The notes beneath the pieces are model-generated. The model made no database searches. It was not told the DNA's origin and saw only the letters and a program-made list of their open reading frames with translations. From Candidatus Allochristensenella caecavium (GTDB lineage Bacteria > Bacillota > Clostridia > Christensenellales > QAND01), in the NCBI GenBank assembly GCA_904397865.1, contig CAJFOS010000011.1:62001-126000 (forward strand): a stretch of 64,000 nt of DNA, in the 5' to 3' direction. Shown here piece by piece: positions 1 to 7,757 of this stretch; position 1 is the stretch's first letter, and every line of letters begins with the position of its first letter. The position numbers were made by a program, and so were the translations under genes.

Positions 1-1983
1 TCCTACATATCCCGGAGGCGCCCCAATCAGCCGCGATACCGAATATTTTTCCATATATTCAGTCATGTCGATGCGCACCATGTTGTGCTCATCATCAAAC
101 AGCGTCGCTGCCAGCGCCTTGGCCAGCTCCGTTTTGCCGACCCCCGTCGGCCCCAGGAACAGGAACGAACCAATCGGCCGGTTCGGGTCCTGAATGCCTG
201 CACGCGAACGCAAAATCGCTTCGGTCACCTTTTCCACCGCTTCATCCTGGCCAATGACTCGCGCATGCAGGATATCCTCCAAATGCAGCAGTTTTTCACG
301 CTCGCCCTCCAGCAGTTTGGCCACCGGAATCCCCGTCCAGCGGGCCACGATACGTGCAATTTCCTCATCGGTCACCTTGTCGCGCAGCAACGTATTGGCC
401 TTGCCTTTTTCGGCGATGCGTTCCTCCTCGGCCAGCTGCTCCTGCAGTTGGGGCAGACGGCCGTATTTGAGTTCCGCCGCCTTGTTCAGGTCATAATCGC
501 GTTCGGCCTTTTCCATTTCTGCATTGACCTGTTCGATTTCTTCACGCAGCTTCTGTACCTTGCTGATGGCCTGTTTTTCGTTTTCCCATTTGGCCTTCAT
601 CTCGTTGAACTGTTCGCGCATTTCGGCCAGTTCCTTGCGAATCTCCGCCAGATGTTCCTGCGAAAGCGTATCCGTCTCCTTGGTCAGCGCCGCCTCTTCA
701 ATCTCATGCTGCATGATTTTGCGCGAAATTTCATCCAGTTCGCTGGGCATGGAATCCATCTCCGTCCGAATCATCGCGCATGCTTCGTCCACCAGGTCAA
801 TCGCCTTATCCGGCAAAAACCGGTCGGTAATATACCGATGCGACAGCACGGCCGCCGCAATGAGCGCTTGGTCCTGAATCTTGACGCCGTGGAACACCTC
901 ATAGCGTTCCTTCAACCCACGCAGAATCGAAATCGTATCCTCCACCGTCGGTTCGTCCACCATTACCGGCTGGAACCGGCGTTCCAACGCCGCATCCTTT
1001 TCAATGTACTGACGGTATTCATCCAGCGTCGTCGCACCGATGCAGTGCAGTTCCCCGCGCGCCAGCATGGGCTTGAGCAGGTTGCCCGCATCCATCGCAC
1101 CGTCCGTCTTGCCCGCGCCGACAATCGTATGCAATTCATCGATAAACAGAATAATCTTGCCTTCGCTTTTTTTCACTTCGTTGAGCACAGCTTTCAGCCG
1201 CTCTTCAAATTCACCGCGGAATTTGGCGCCCGCCAGCAGCGCGCCCATGTCCAGCGAAAAGATTTTCCGTTCCTTCAGATTATCCGGCACGTCGCCGCGC
1301 ACAATCCGCAGCGCCAGCCCTTCGGCAATCGCCGTTTTGCCCACGCCCGGTTCGCCAATCAATACCGGGTTGTTCTTTGTCTTGCGCGAAAGAATCCGGA
1401 TAACGTTTCGGATTTCCATATCCCGGCCAATCACAGGGTCGAGCTTCTGGTTGCGCGCCATCTCCACCAAATCCTGGCCGTATTTATTCAGTACGTCATA
1501 CGTTTCCTCCGGGTTGTCGCTGGTCACTTTCGCATTGCCGCGCACCGCCATCAACGCGTTCAAAAACGCGTCCTTCTTTATCTGGAATGTTTTGAACAGC
1601 TCCTTGAGCGTCGCGTCCGGCTTTTCCAGCAACCCCAGCATCACATGTTCGACAGAAATGTATGCATCCTGCATGCGTTCCGCCTGCGCTTCCGCTTCTA
1701 CCAGCGCGCGGTCCACATCCTGGGAAACATACACCTTATCCGCCTCGCGCGCAGCGCCGCTCATGCGCGGCATGCCGGCAATCTTGCGCTGCACGGCCTG
1801 CAGCAGCCCATCCTTTTCCACCCCCATCTTCACCAGCAGCTGGGGAATCAGCCCTCCGTCCTGGTTCAGCAGGGCCGCCAGCAGATGCGCCTGCTCAATC
1901 TGTGCGTTTCCATATTCGATGCTCAAGCTCTGGGCCTGCTGAATCGCCTCAATTGTTTTTTGCGTAAATTTTTGTGCATTCAT
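1..1983 (-). CDS. clpB: ATP-dependent disaggregase ClpB (C-terminal part beyond the window)
   Basis: AAA+ chaperone that, with DnaK, extracts polypeptides from aggregates in the cytoplasm. The minus strand reads 661 codons without a stop from the ATG at 1983 to the window edge, after a strong AAAAGGAGG ribosome site. Visible in order are the Clp N-domain, first Walker A (GEPGVGKTA) and Walker B (ILFIDELH), the coiled-coil middle domain (glutamate/lysine rich, roughly residues 400-530), and the second Walker A ([10 protein letters not shown]). The reading stops inside APPGYVG of the second ATPase domain, so about 200 residues are missing. The M-domain separates ClpB from ClpC or ClpA. It lies 32 nt downstream of the ribbon-helix-helix gene and is probably cotranscribed with it. 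No CIRCE-like repeat was seen upstream. Confidence 0.97.
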   Translation of the reverse strand, partial: MNAQKFTQKTIEAIQQAQSLSIEYGNAQIEQAHLLAALLNQDGGLIPQLLVKMGVEKDGLLQAVQRKIAGMPRMSGAAREADKVYVSQDVDRALVEAEAQAERMQDAYISVEHVMLGLLEKPDATLKELFKTFQIKKDAFLNALMAVRGNAKVTSDNPEETYDVLNKYGQDLVEMARNQKLDPVIGRDMEIRNVIRILSRKTKNNPVLIGEPGVGKTAIAEGLALRIVRGDVPDNLKERKIFSLDMGALLAGAKFRGEFEERLKAVLNEVKKSEGKIILFIDELHTIVGAGKTDGAMDAGNLLKPMLARGELHCIGATTLDEYRQYIEKDAALERRFQPVMVDEPTVEDTISILRGLKERYEVFHGVKIQDQALIAAAVLSHRYITDRFLPDKAIDLVDEACAMIRTEMDSMPSELDEISRKIMQHEIEEAALTKETDTLSQEHLAEIRKELAEMREQFNEMKAKWENEKQAISKVQKLREEIEQVNAEMEKAERDYDLNKAAELKYGRLPQLQEQLAEEERIAEKGKANTLLRDKVTDEEIARIVARWTGIPVAKLLEGEREKLLHLEDILHARVIGQDEAVEKVTEAILRSRAGIQDPNRPIGSFLFLGPTGVGKTELAKALAATLFDDEHNMVRIDMTEYMEKYSVSRLIGAPPGYVG

Positions 1984-2015
1984 GGTGCAATCCTCCTTTT
2001 ACGGATTGGTTGATT

Positions 2016-2684
2016 TTATAGAACCGCTGGCGCTTGCGCACAATACTGCGCATAGCGCCGCTGGATATCCCTCCAGGCCTGCCGTGGTTCCTGCAGGCAG
2101 GCAAAGTATGTTTTCATGCAATCATCAAATACCTGGATATACTCCGCAATCGCCTGTGCCACCGTCTGCGGGTCCGGTTGTTCCGTCGGCTCCGGCCATA
2201 TGAATTCACGGTTATATTTCCCATCTTCCATCACCGCAAACACCTGTCCGGCGGGAAAACGGTCGGCCACCTGCCGGTCCTCCAGCTGCATCCAGCCTTG
2301 GAAAAATGTCTGCAGCGCGTCCAGCAGCGCTTCGCTTTGCGTCCGTAAGGATACGCGCAGCGCGCCTGCCATCGGCGCGGCGTCCCGGTACAGCTTGACG
2401 CTGTACCGGATGGTCGGCTTGTATTTATATTGCAACGAGCTGCGGACGGATAACATCGCATCGCCGGGCCGTGACTGGATTTGAAACGCCGTTCTGGGTT
2501 CCATCATCGCTTCCATACAGGAAAAAATGTCCTTGGTTCGCTTTTCCGGCGTCATCATACTGACGTGTTCGGCCAGAATCTGGTTAATCAAATTCGAACG
2601 GCTTGTGTGCATCTGGGCCGCCAGTTGGTCCACTGCCTCCACTACGCTGTCCATCAACACCAGACTGTAGATGCTTCGATTCAT
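2016..2684 (-). CDS. Ribbon-helix-helix domain protein preceding clpB
   Basis: A 222-residue protein. The first ~45 residues have the pattern of an Arc/CopG ribbon-helix-helix DNA-binding fold: a beta strand (SIYSLVL), then helices with the typical TSRSNLINQIL. The remaining ~175 residues resemble nothing I recognise. The ATG at 2684 follows an AAAGGGG ribosome site. A longer reading to 2762 is rejected because it would start upstream of the promoter at 2710-2737. The gene sits directly ahead of clpB with a 32-nt gap, so a role as (auto)regulator of the heat-shock transcript is plausible. That role is inferred from position and the DNA-binding domain only. Confidence 0.75.
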   Translation of the reverse strand: MNRSIYSLVLMDSVVEAVDQLAAQMHTSRSNLINQILAEHVSMMTPEKRTKDIFSCMEAMMEPRTAFQIQSRPGDAMLSVRSSLQYKYKPTIRYSVKLYRDAAPMAGALRVSLRTQSEALLDALQTFFQGWMQLEDRQVADRFPAGQVFAVMEDGKYNREFIWPEPTEQPDPQTVAQAIAEYIQVFDDCMKTYFACLQEPRQAWRDIQRRYAQYCAQAPAVL

Positions 2685-2709
2685 CCCTCTTCGCCCCTTT
2701 CTGTTTAAT

Positions 2710-2737
2710 ATTGTATTCCATTTTAATAATTTGTCAA
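2710..2737 (-). promoter_or_regulatory. Sigma-A-type promoter for the RHH-clpB transcript
   Basis: On the minus strand TTGACA (2737-2732) is followed after 16 bp by TACAAT (2715-2710). Transcription would start near 2703, about 20 nt ahead of the RHH ATG at 2684. The surrounding DNA is very AT-rich. No CIRCE or CtsR-type repeat overlaps it. Confidence 0.8.
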
Positions 2738-2827
2738 CTATATTATATAATTTTTCTTTCATTTTTATATTTTCTATTTCAGGTCCCTTCTCCCGGCATG
2801 TTTCTCAAAGGCATCCCTTGCCGGTAC

Positions 2828-2852
2828 AAAAAAAAGACGCCTGTTCAGCGTC
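2828..2852 (-). terminator. Rho-independent terminator (minus strand)
   Basis: Minus-strand stem GACGC/GCGTC with a 7-nt loop followed by eight U residues. It is the second terminator downstream of the TetR gene and could equally end a small RNA encoded at about 2853-2950. Confidence 0.6.
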
Positions 2853-2950
2853 CCTGTCCCCCAGCCGTAAACCCTACTGGGCACCCGGCTGCCGGGTATC
2901 GTCTTGGTCTGTGCGTACTGCATCCCTGCAGTGCCGTTTCTGCTCAAACA
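2853..2950. other. Structured intergenic segment, candidate small RNA
   Basis: Between the two terminators are three further inverted repeats: CCCAG/CTGGG around 2861-2882, ACCCGGC/GCCGGGT around 2882-2897, and CTGCA/TGCAG around 2929-2942. A short non-coding segment with consecutive hairpins bounded by terminators on both strands looks like a structured RNA. I could not match it to c-di-GMP, FMN, cobalamin, SAM, ZTP, 6S or SRP consensus elements. No strong promoter was found for either strand. Confidence 0.3.
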
Positions 2951-2974
2951 AAAAAAGCAGCCGCGCTGCTTTTT
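2951..2974. terminator. Bidirectional terminator after the TetR gene
   Basis: AAAAAAGCAGC and GCTGCTTTTT form a near-perfect hairpin with a CGC loop, with T-runs on both strands. It begins 2 nt past the TetR stop. Confidence 0.8.
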
Positions 2975-2976
2975 CT

Positions 2977-3552
2977 TTATTTCTTCGTGCGCCGTATGGC
3001 ATAACGGTCTACTGCCTGGGCAAACGTACCGCGCAGCAAGATGGACAACCGCTCAACAATCACCTGCGGGTCCTCGCGCATATCATCATAAATCCAGCGA
3101 TACAGCACATGCAGAATCGCCGGTGTATAAAACGACGCAATAAAGTCCAGTTCCCCTTCGGTTACCGGTTTCCCTTTAGCCAGAGTCCGCAATGCATCCA
3201 TCAGCGTACGGTATAATTCGCGCTCACACAGCCGATTGAGCGCATCCGTCGCTTCAGAATGCGCCAGGTTGGTAAAAAAGCTCTTATTTTCGCGTGCATA
3301 AATGAGCACGCCCAATATTGCCTCTTCCTCCCCATGGATTTCCGCATGCTCTTCGGCACGCTCCAGCGATTCCGTGGCCAGAATCCATTCGATTAAATCA
3401 TAAATATCCTGAAAATGGTAATAAAACGTCTGCCGGTTCAGGCCGCAGTCGTCTACAATATTTTGAATCGATATCTTTTTTAGCGGGGTTGTCTGCATCA
3501 AATGTTTGAGCGACTGGGCAATGGTTCGTTTGGTCGCTAAAGCGTTTGGCAT
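2977..3552 (-). CDS. TetR/AcrR family regulator
   Basis: A 191-residue transcriptional regulator. The N-terminal helix-turn-helix (about residues 8-55) contains the diagnostic IQNIVDDCGLNRQTFYYHFQDIYDL segment, read here as two overlapping parts, IQNIVDDCGLN and RQTFYYHF. The C-terminal helical domain is of the DhaS-like type often found in Bacillota. The ATG at 3552 follows GGAAAGGAGGAG. The gene diverges from the glycosyltransferase-acyltransferase gene across 312 bp, so it may regulate that gene, but I see no clear palindromic operator in the gap. The ligand is unknown. Confidence 0.85.
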   Translation of the reverse strand: MPNALATKRTIAQSLKHLMQTTPLKKISIQNIVDDCGLNRQTFYYHFQDIYDLIEWILATESLERAEEHAEIHGEEEAILGVLIYARENKSFFTNLAHSEATDALNRLCERELYRTLMDALRTLAKGKPVTEGELDFIASFYTPAILHVLYRWIYDDMREDPQVIVERLSILLRGTFAQAVDRYAIRRTKK

Positions 3553-3864
3553 TGTCTCCTCCTTTCCCTTTGTCCGCCTCTATATATGCCAGATATGTTT
3601 CCTGTTGGTTTCATCTTACCACATTTTTTCTTTTTTTGCCCCTGGATTGAATAATTTGTTCCATTTGTCTATATACGAAACCATGTATTTGCGTTACAAT
3701 TATTTTTAACTTGGGGATTTCTCGTTTTCGTTTATGTATGGAACCGTTTTGTTTCGGGTATATGGAAAGGGAAAAAGCACAGCGCCCCATGACGTCCTGC
3801 ATTGCCATCCTGCATGGTCAATCAGCCTGAGACGGAACTGTCGCTATGAATGGAGATACAATAG
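3553..3864. other. Divergent intergenic region, TetR / glycosyltransferase
   Basis: 312 bases, AT-rich in the half near the TetR gene and more GC-rich near the glycosyltransferase. No open frame with a ribosome site is convincing. Weak -10-like TACAAT occurs at about 3695-3700 on the plus strand, without a good -35. It presumably holds both divergent promoters, but I cannot assign them firmly. Confidence 0.4.
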
Positions 3865-5718
3865 ATGCGCATCGTTTTGGTCATCGACCAGTTCGACGAT
3901 AGCAACAACGGCACCACAATCACGGCCCAACGTTACGCAGCATCGCTGCGTCAGCGGGGGCATGAGGTGCGCGTCGTGGCGGTCGGTGCGCCCAAAAAGG
4001 ATAAATATCCCGTACGAAAACGTTACATTCCCATCGTTTCCCGCGTGGCCAAGTGGCAGGGCATGTGTTTTGCCCAGCCAGATGACGCCGTCCTGCAGGA
4101 TGCGTTTGAGGGTGCGGATATCGTTCATTTTTTCGTGCCCTTCAAGCTATGCCGGCGCGGTGAAGAAATTGCCCGCCAGATGCATATTCCCACCATCGCT
4201 GCATTTCATATGCAGCCGGAAAACGTCAGCTACAACATCGGCCTGGGGCGGTCCGGCTGGGTGAATAAATGCCTGTACCGTTACTTGTACCGCCATTTTT
4301 ATAACCGCTTTGAACACATCCACTGTCCCAGCCAATTTATTGCGGACCAGCTGGCAGCCCATCACTACGACGCTCAGCTGCATGTGATTTCCAACGGCGT
4401 GGCGGACGTGTTTCGTCCCACCCCCGTCCCACGGCCCGCCTGGGCACAGGATAAGTTCGTCATCCTCATGGTAGGGCGGCTTTCGCCTGAAAAACGCCAG
4501 GATTTGATTATCAAAGCCGTCAAAAAAAGCAAATACCGCGACCGGATTCAGCTCGTCTTCGCCGGCAAGGGGCCAAAACGCCGGTGGTATACATGTTTGG
4601 GGCGCAGCCTGCCGCATCCACCCCGTTTTGTGTTCTGTACGCAGCAGGAGTTGCTTGCATTGTTTGGCACCACCGACCTGTATATCCACGCTTCGGACGC
4701 CGAAATCGAAGGCATCTCCTGTATGGAGGCCTTTGCCAGCGGCCTGGTGCCCGTCATCAGCGATGCGCCCATGTCCGCTACCCATCAATACGCGCTGGAT
4801 GAGCGGAGCCTGTTCCGGGCCGGCAGCGCCGATTCTTTGGCTGAAAAAATCGATTACTGGATAGAACATCCTCAGCAACGGGCGCAGATGGGCCCGCAAT
4901 ACGCCGCTCTGGGCGATACGCTGCGCGTGTCCGCCTGCGTGCAAAGAGCGGAGGCCATGTATCAGCAGGCCATCGCGGATTTCCGCGACCATGGCTACAG
5001 GCCCCGCCCGCGGCGCGGCCTACGGCGCCTGCTGACTCCCAATATCGCCCAGCATAAAGGGTTCACACACAGCGCAACCCGGCATTTTGGCGTGGGTCTG
5101 TTTCAAAAAATCATCAGTCCATTGGTCGGTCTGTGGAACTATCTGTTCTATGGTTTTCATATCCACGGGCGCCAATATCTGCGCGATGTTCCAGCGGGGG
5201 CGGTAGTCATCTGCAACCACGTGCATCCGATGGACTGCACCATGGTTCCCTATGCCGTCTTTCCGCATACGGTATCGTTCATGGCCATGCGGGATAACTT
5301 TCGCATCCCTTTGATTGGCTATCTTATCCGGGCGTTGGGCGCCGTGCCGCTACCGGAACATCCGTCCGGCATGCCCGCTTATTTTCGTACTGCTAAGGCA
5401 TGCCTGGAAAAGGGCGAATGGATTGTATGCTTTGCGGAGGGCATTCTCTATCCCTACTGCACGCGCCTGCGCGCCTTTCACCCCGGCGGGTTCCTGATGG
5501 CCAGCATGGCACAAGTGCCCGTTGTCCCCATTGCGATTACCTTTCGTCCGCGGCGCGGCCTGTTTCGCCTTTTGGGGCGCAAGCCGTTGATGGAACTGCA
5601 CATCCTTCCCCCCAGCCACCCTCCGCAGCAGCGGCGAGGTTATATGCAATGGAAGGAGGAGGTGCACGCGCAGATGGCGCAGTGCATCGAACGGGAAAAC
5701 CGCCGCCACGGCTGTTGA
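3865..5718 (+). CDS. Fused glycosyltransferase family 4 / PlsC-type acyltransferase
   Basis: A 617-residue two-domain protein. Residues 1-370 are a GT-B retaining glycosyltransferase of family 4: a Gly/Thr-rich N-terminal loop (NNGTTIT), a VGRLSPEKRQD nucleotide-sugar segment near 203-213, and the EGISCMEAFASG donor-binding motif near 282-293. Residues 415-600 are a 1-acylglycerol-3-phosphate acyltransferase-like domain with HX4D (H452, D457) and FAEG (523-526, in place of the usual FPEG). The domains join through an Arg/Pro-rich linker (378-392) with no sign of a frameshift. Likely role: membrane-associated synthesis of a glycolipid or phosphoglycolipid, pairing sugar transfer with acylation; the substrates are inferred. 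The ATG follows TGGAGA. A terminator follows at 5742. Confidence 0.85.
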   Translation: MRIVLVIDQFDDSNNGTTITAQRYAASLRQRGHEVRVVAVGAPKKDKYPVRKRYIPIVSRVAKWQGMCFAQPDDAVLQDAFEGADIVHFFVPFKLCRRGEEIARQMHIPTIAAFHMQPENVSYNIGLGRSGWVNKCLYRYLYRHFYNRFEHIHCPSQFIADQLAAHHYDAQLHVISNGVADVFRPTPVPRPAWAQDKFVILMVGRLSPEKRQDLIIKAVKKSKYRDRIQLVFAGKGPKRRWYTCLGRSLPHPPRFVFCTQQELLALFGTTDLYIHASDAEIEGISCMEAFASGLVPVISDAPMSATHQYALDERSLFRAGSADSLAEKIDYWIEHPQQRAQMGPQYAALGDTLRVSACVQRAEAMYQQAIADFRDHGYRPRPRRGLRRLLTPNIAQHKGFTHSATRHFGVGLFQKIISPLVGLWNYLFYGFHIHGRQYLRDVPAGAVVICNHVHPMDCTMVPYAVFPHTVSFMAMRDNFRIPLIGYLIRALGAVPLPEHPSGMPAYFRTAKACLEKGEWIVCFAEGILYPYCTRLRAFHPGGFLMASMAQVPVVPIAITFRPRRGLFRLLGRKPLMELHILPPSHPPQQRRGYMQWKEEVHAQMAQCIERENRRHGC

Positions 5719-5741
5719 TAAACAGAATGCATTGTTTATGC

Positions 5742-5769
5742 AAAAACGGACTCTCGCGAGTCCGTTTTT
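5742..5769. terminator. Bidirectional terminator
   Basis: CGGACTC/GAGTCCG hairpin with a TCGC loop, flanked by A5 and T5. It ends the glycosyltransferase-acyltransferase transcript. Confidence 0.9.
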
Positions 5770-5951
5770 CTTTGCGTCCGACGCCGTTGAAGGGAGCGCG
5801 TCATTGGCCCGGCGGCCGATTTGTCCAACCCTGCCGCCGCATTCCGCAAACCATACCGCCCCCGGGTTGACCGGACTCCGTGCTTTCTCCTTTTGCCTGC
5901 CCGGGCAAACGTTATCCTCCGTCCCGGCAGCGGCAGGTTACAGGCCTGTTT

Positions 5952-7208
5952 TCATTCAAACGTCCGTGTAAAGATATCGCTGTGTTCAACCAGGCTGTCT
6001 ATCGTTTCAAAGCCCAGGCGGTTGAGCAATTCTATCACATAGGGATTTTCAATCGGGGTAGGATAGGCCGCCTGTTCGCCGTATCTATTGACGTGTTCAC
6101 GCGCGCTCTGTCGGTCAATCAATGCCTTGGGGCCGCCGACACAGCCGCCCACGCAGCCCATGCCTTCGATAAAATTGGCCTTCACCGTGCCGTCCTGTAC
6201 ACGCTTGAGCAGCTCGCGGCAGGCGGGTACCCCGTTGGCCTGAACGGACTGCACCAGCACACCGCGCGCTGGATGCAACCGCCGCACCGTGCTCTCCACC
6301 GCCTCGCTCACGCCGCCTGTGCGGGCATAAATGCGGCCCGCGCGCGAAGAATGGTCCCGGGCATCGTCCTCACATGCGGCCGGGTCAATCTGCGCATAAG
6401 CGAACATATCCTGTATTTCAACAAACGTCAACACATGGTCAATCGCATCGGCGATATCCGGTTCACGCGCTTCGGATTTTTTTGCGATGCACGGGCCGAT
6501 GAATACCGTCGCCGCCTGCGGCACAAGCTGTTTGACCGCCCGGCCGCACGCCACCATCGGGGAAACCGCACCCGGCACATGTGGCACGAGCGTATGATAT
6601 ATCTTCCGTATCATCGCAATCCACACCGGGCAGCAGCAGCTGGTGAGCATAAAATCGCGGTCGTTATGAATCGTCCGTTCAAACTCCAACGCCTCTTTGA
6701 GCGTGAGGATATCGGCAAACAGCGCCACTTCCACCATGCCCGCAAAACCCAGCTTCTTCAGCGCTGTGCGCAGTTTGCCCGGCGTAACCGCTTCGCTGTA
6801 CTGGTTGATAAACGCCGGCGCGACCAGCGCATATACCGGGCGTGTACCGTCGTGAATGTCCTTCATGGTCGGTAGGATGTCCTTGCTGTCCACCAATTTC
6901 CTGCCTTTGCAGTGTTCCACGCAGGCATGGCAGCCGACACACAGGTCTTTATCCACCACCATATTGCCGTTCTCGTCCTGTTTGAGCGCATCAAAAAGGC
7001 AGACGTCCTGACAGGCGCACGCGCTGTCCCTACCGCAATCGCATGGGCCGATGCGCCATACGGGGGGGTGCTGTTCCGGGTGGAACAGGCAATCCAGCTG
7101 GTGTGCGTCAAAGTCCGTCTGCCCGATGCTCTGCAATTCCTGCGCCAGCCGGTTTTGCACCGCCGCTTTGCTCAGGCGTTTGTAGAGCTGTTCAAAGGTT
7201 GTCTGCAT
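5952..7208 (-). CDS. [FeFe]-hydrogenase-like protein with ferredoxin domain
   Basis: A 418-residue iron-sulfur protein. An N-terminal Cys-rich stretch (C56, C58, C64, C66, C70) precedes a [4Fe-4S] motif C90xxC93xxC96xxxC100. The large-subunit domain carries the three H-cluster signatures: SCCCPVW (190-196, L1), PCxxKK (C240, L2) and GCVGGCVGG (C352, C356, L3). The four cysteines needed to hold the [4Fe-4S] part of an H-cluster are therefore present. The flanking residues differ from catalytic group A enzymes: IGPC instead of MPC, EGMGC instead of EVMAC. This fits the less-studied group B/sensory types. No maturation genes (hydEFG) or partner subunits are nearby. The ATG follows GAGGACA. Whether it makes H2 or acts as an electron sensor cannot be told. 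Confidence 0.85.
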   Translation of the reverse strand: MQTTFEQLYKRLSKAAVQNRLAQELQSIGQTDFDAHQLDCLFHPEQHPPVWRIGPCDCGRDSACACQDVCLFDALKQDENGNMVVDKDLCVGCHACVEHCKGRKLVDSKDILPTMKDIHDGTRPVYALVAPAFINQYSEAVTPGKLRTALKKLGFAGMVEVALFADILTLKEALEFERTIHNDRDFMLTSCCCPVWIAMIRKIYHTLVPHVPGAVSPMVACGRAVKQLVPQAATVFIGPCIAKKSEAREPDIADAIDHVLTFVEIQDMFAYAQIDPAACEDDARDHSSRAGRIYARTGGVSEAVESTVRRLHPARGVLVQSVQANGVPACRELLKRVQDGTVKANFIEGMGCVGGCVGGPKALIDRQSAREHVNRYGEQAAYPTPIENPYVIELLNRLGFETIDSLVEHSDIFTRTFE

Positions 7209-7226
7209 AAATGAATGTCCTCATTT

Positions 7227-7754
7227 CTATCGATGCTGTATATGCATATGCAACCCCTCCATGATATCCAGCGCCTTTTCATGCAGGGCCGCATCCGGAC
7301 TGGCCACGCATTGGGCGTCGATGCAGATTTCCGCTTCGCTTTGCGCGGCCTTGGCCAGCACCGCATTGCTCAGCACGCACATGTGCGACACTACGCCGCA
7401 CAGTTCAATGCGTTCATATCGGTGCGTACGGAGAAAATCCGCCAGCGCCATGGAACCGAATGTGCCCTTTTCAAAGACGGGCGTATCCGAAAGGCAGTAT
7501 GGCGCAAGGCGCGGCGTCAGCGCGGCGCCCTGACTGCCGCGGAGGCAGTGCGGTATGGGCAGATGGCGGCCCTCCTGGGTCTGCATATAATCGTCCTCAT
7601 GCGTATCCAGTGTGAAAACGACCTCACCGCCGTTGTTGCGATATTGTTCAATCTTTTCCGCAATCGCGTCCTCAATCGCCGCCGCACCCGTAAACCCGAG
7701 CGCCCCGGTGACAAAATCCCTTTGCATATCCACTACAATCAGACACTGTTTCAT
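7227..7754 (-). CDS. pncA: Nicotinamidase (isochorismatase fold)
   Basis: A 175-residue hydrolase converting nicotinamide to nicotinate for NAD salvage. The isochorismatase-fold triad is visible: Asp in VVDMQRDF (D9), Lys in EKGTFGS, and Cys in VVSHMCVLS. The metal-binding pattern typical of nicotinamidases is also present (DTHEDDY followed by HLPIPHC). Length is normal for short bacterial PncA. The gene begins 3 nt after the nadE stop, so the two are surely cotranscribed. This puts nicotinamide deamidation and NAD synthesis under one promoter. Confidence 0.88.
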   Translation of the reverse strand: MKQCLIVVDMQRDFVTGALGFTGAAAIEDAIAEKIEQYRNNGGEVVFTLDTHEDDYMQTQEGRHLPIPHCLRGSQGAALTPRLAPYCLSDTPVFEKGTFGSMALADFLRTHRYERIELCGVVSHMCVLSNAVLAKAAQSEAEICIDAQCVASPDAALHEKALDIMEGLHMHIQHR

Positions 7755-7757
7755 GTT

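Noticed and set aside
85-2013. A 642-codon open frame on the plus strand and several shorter ones
   Set aside because: They are antisense shadows of clpB, which reads continuously on the minus strand with all ClpB motifs. The long plus-strand frames arise from codon bias.
2685-2762. N-terminal extension of the ribbon-helix-helix protein
   Set aside because: It would begin upstream of a near-consensus promoter (2710-2737) and lacks a ribosome site. The ATG at 2684 has one and starts the conserved fold.
2826-2975. Known riboswitch (c-di-GMP, FMN, cobalamin, ZTP) or 6S/SRP RNA
   Set aside because: None of the conserved core motifs of these RNAs could be found on either strand, so it is kept only as an unassigned structured segment.
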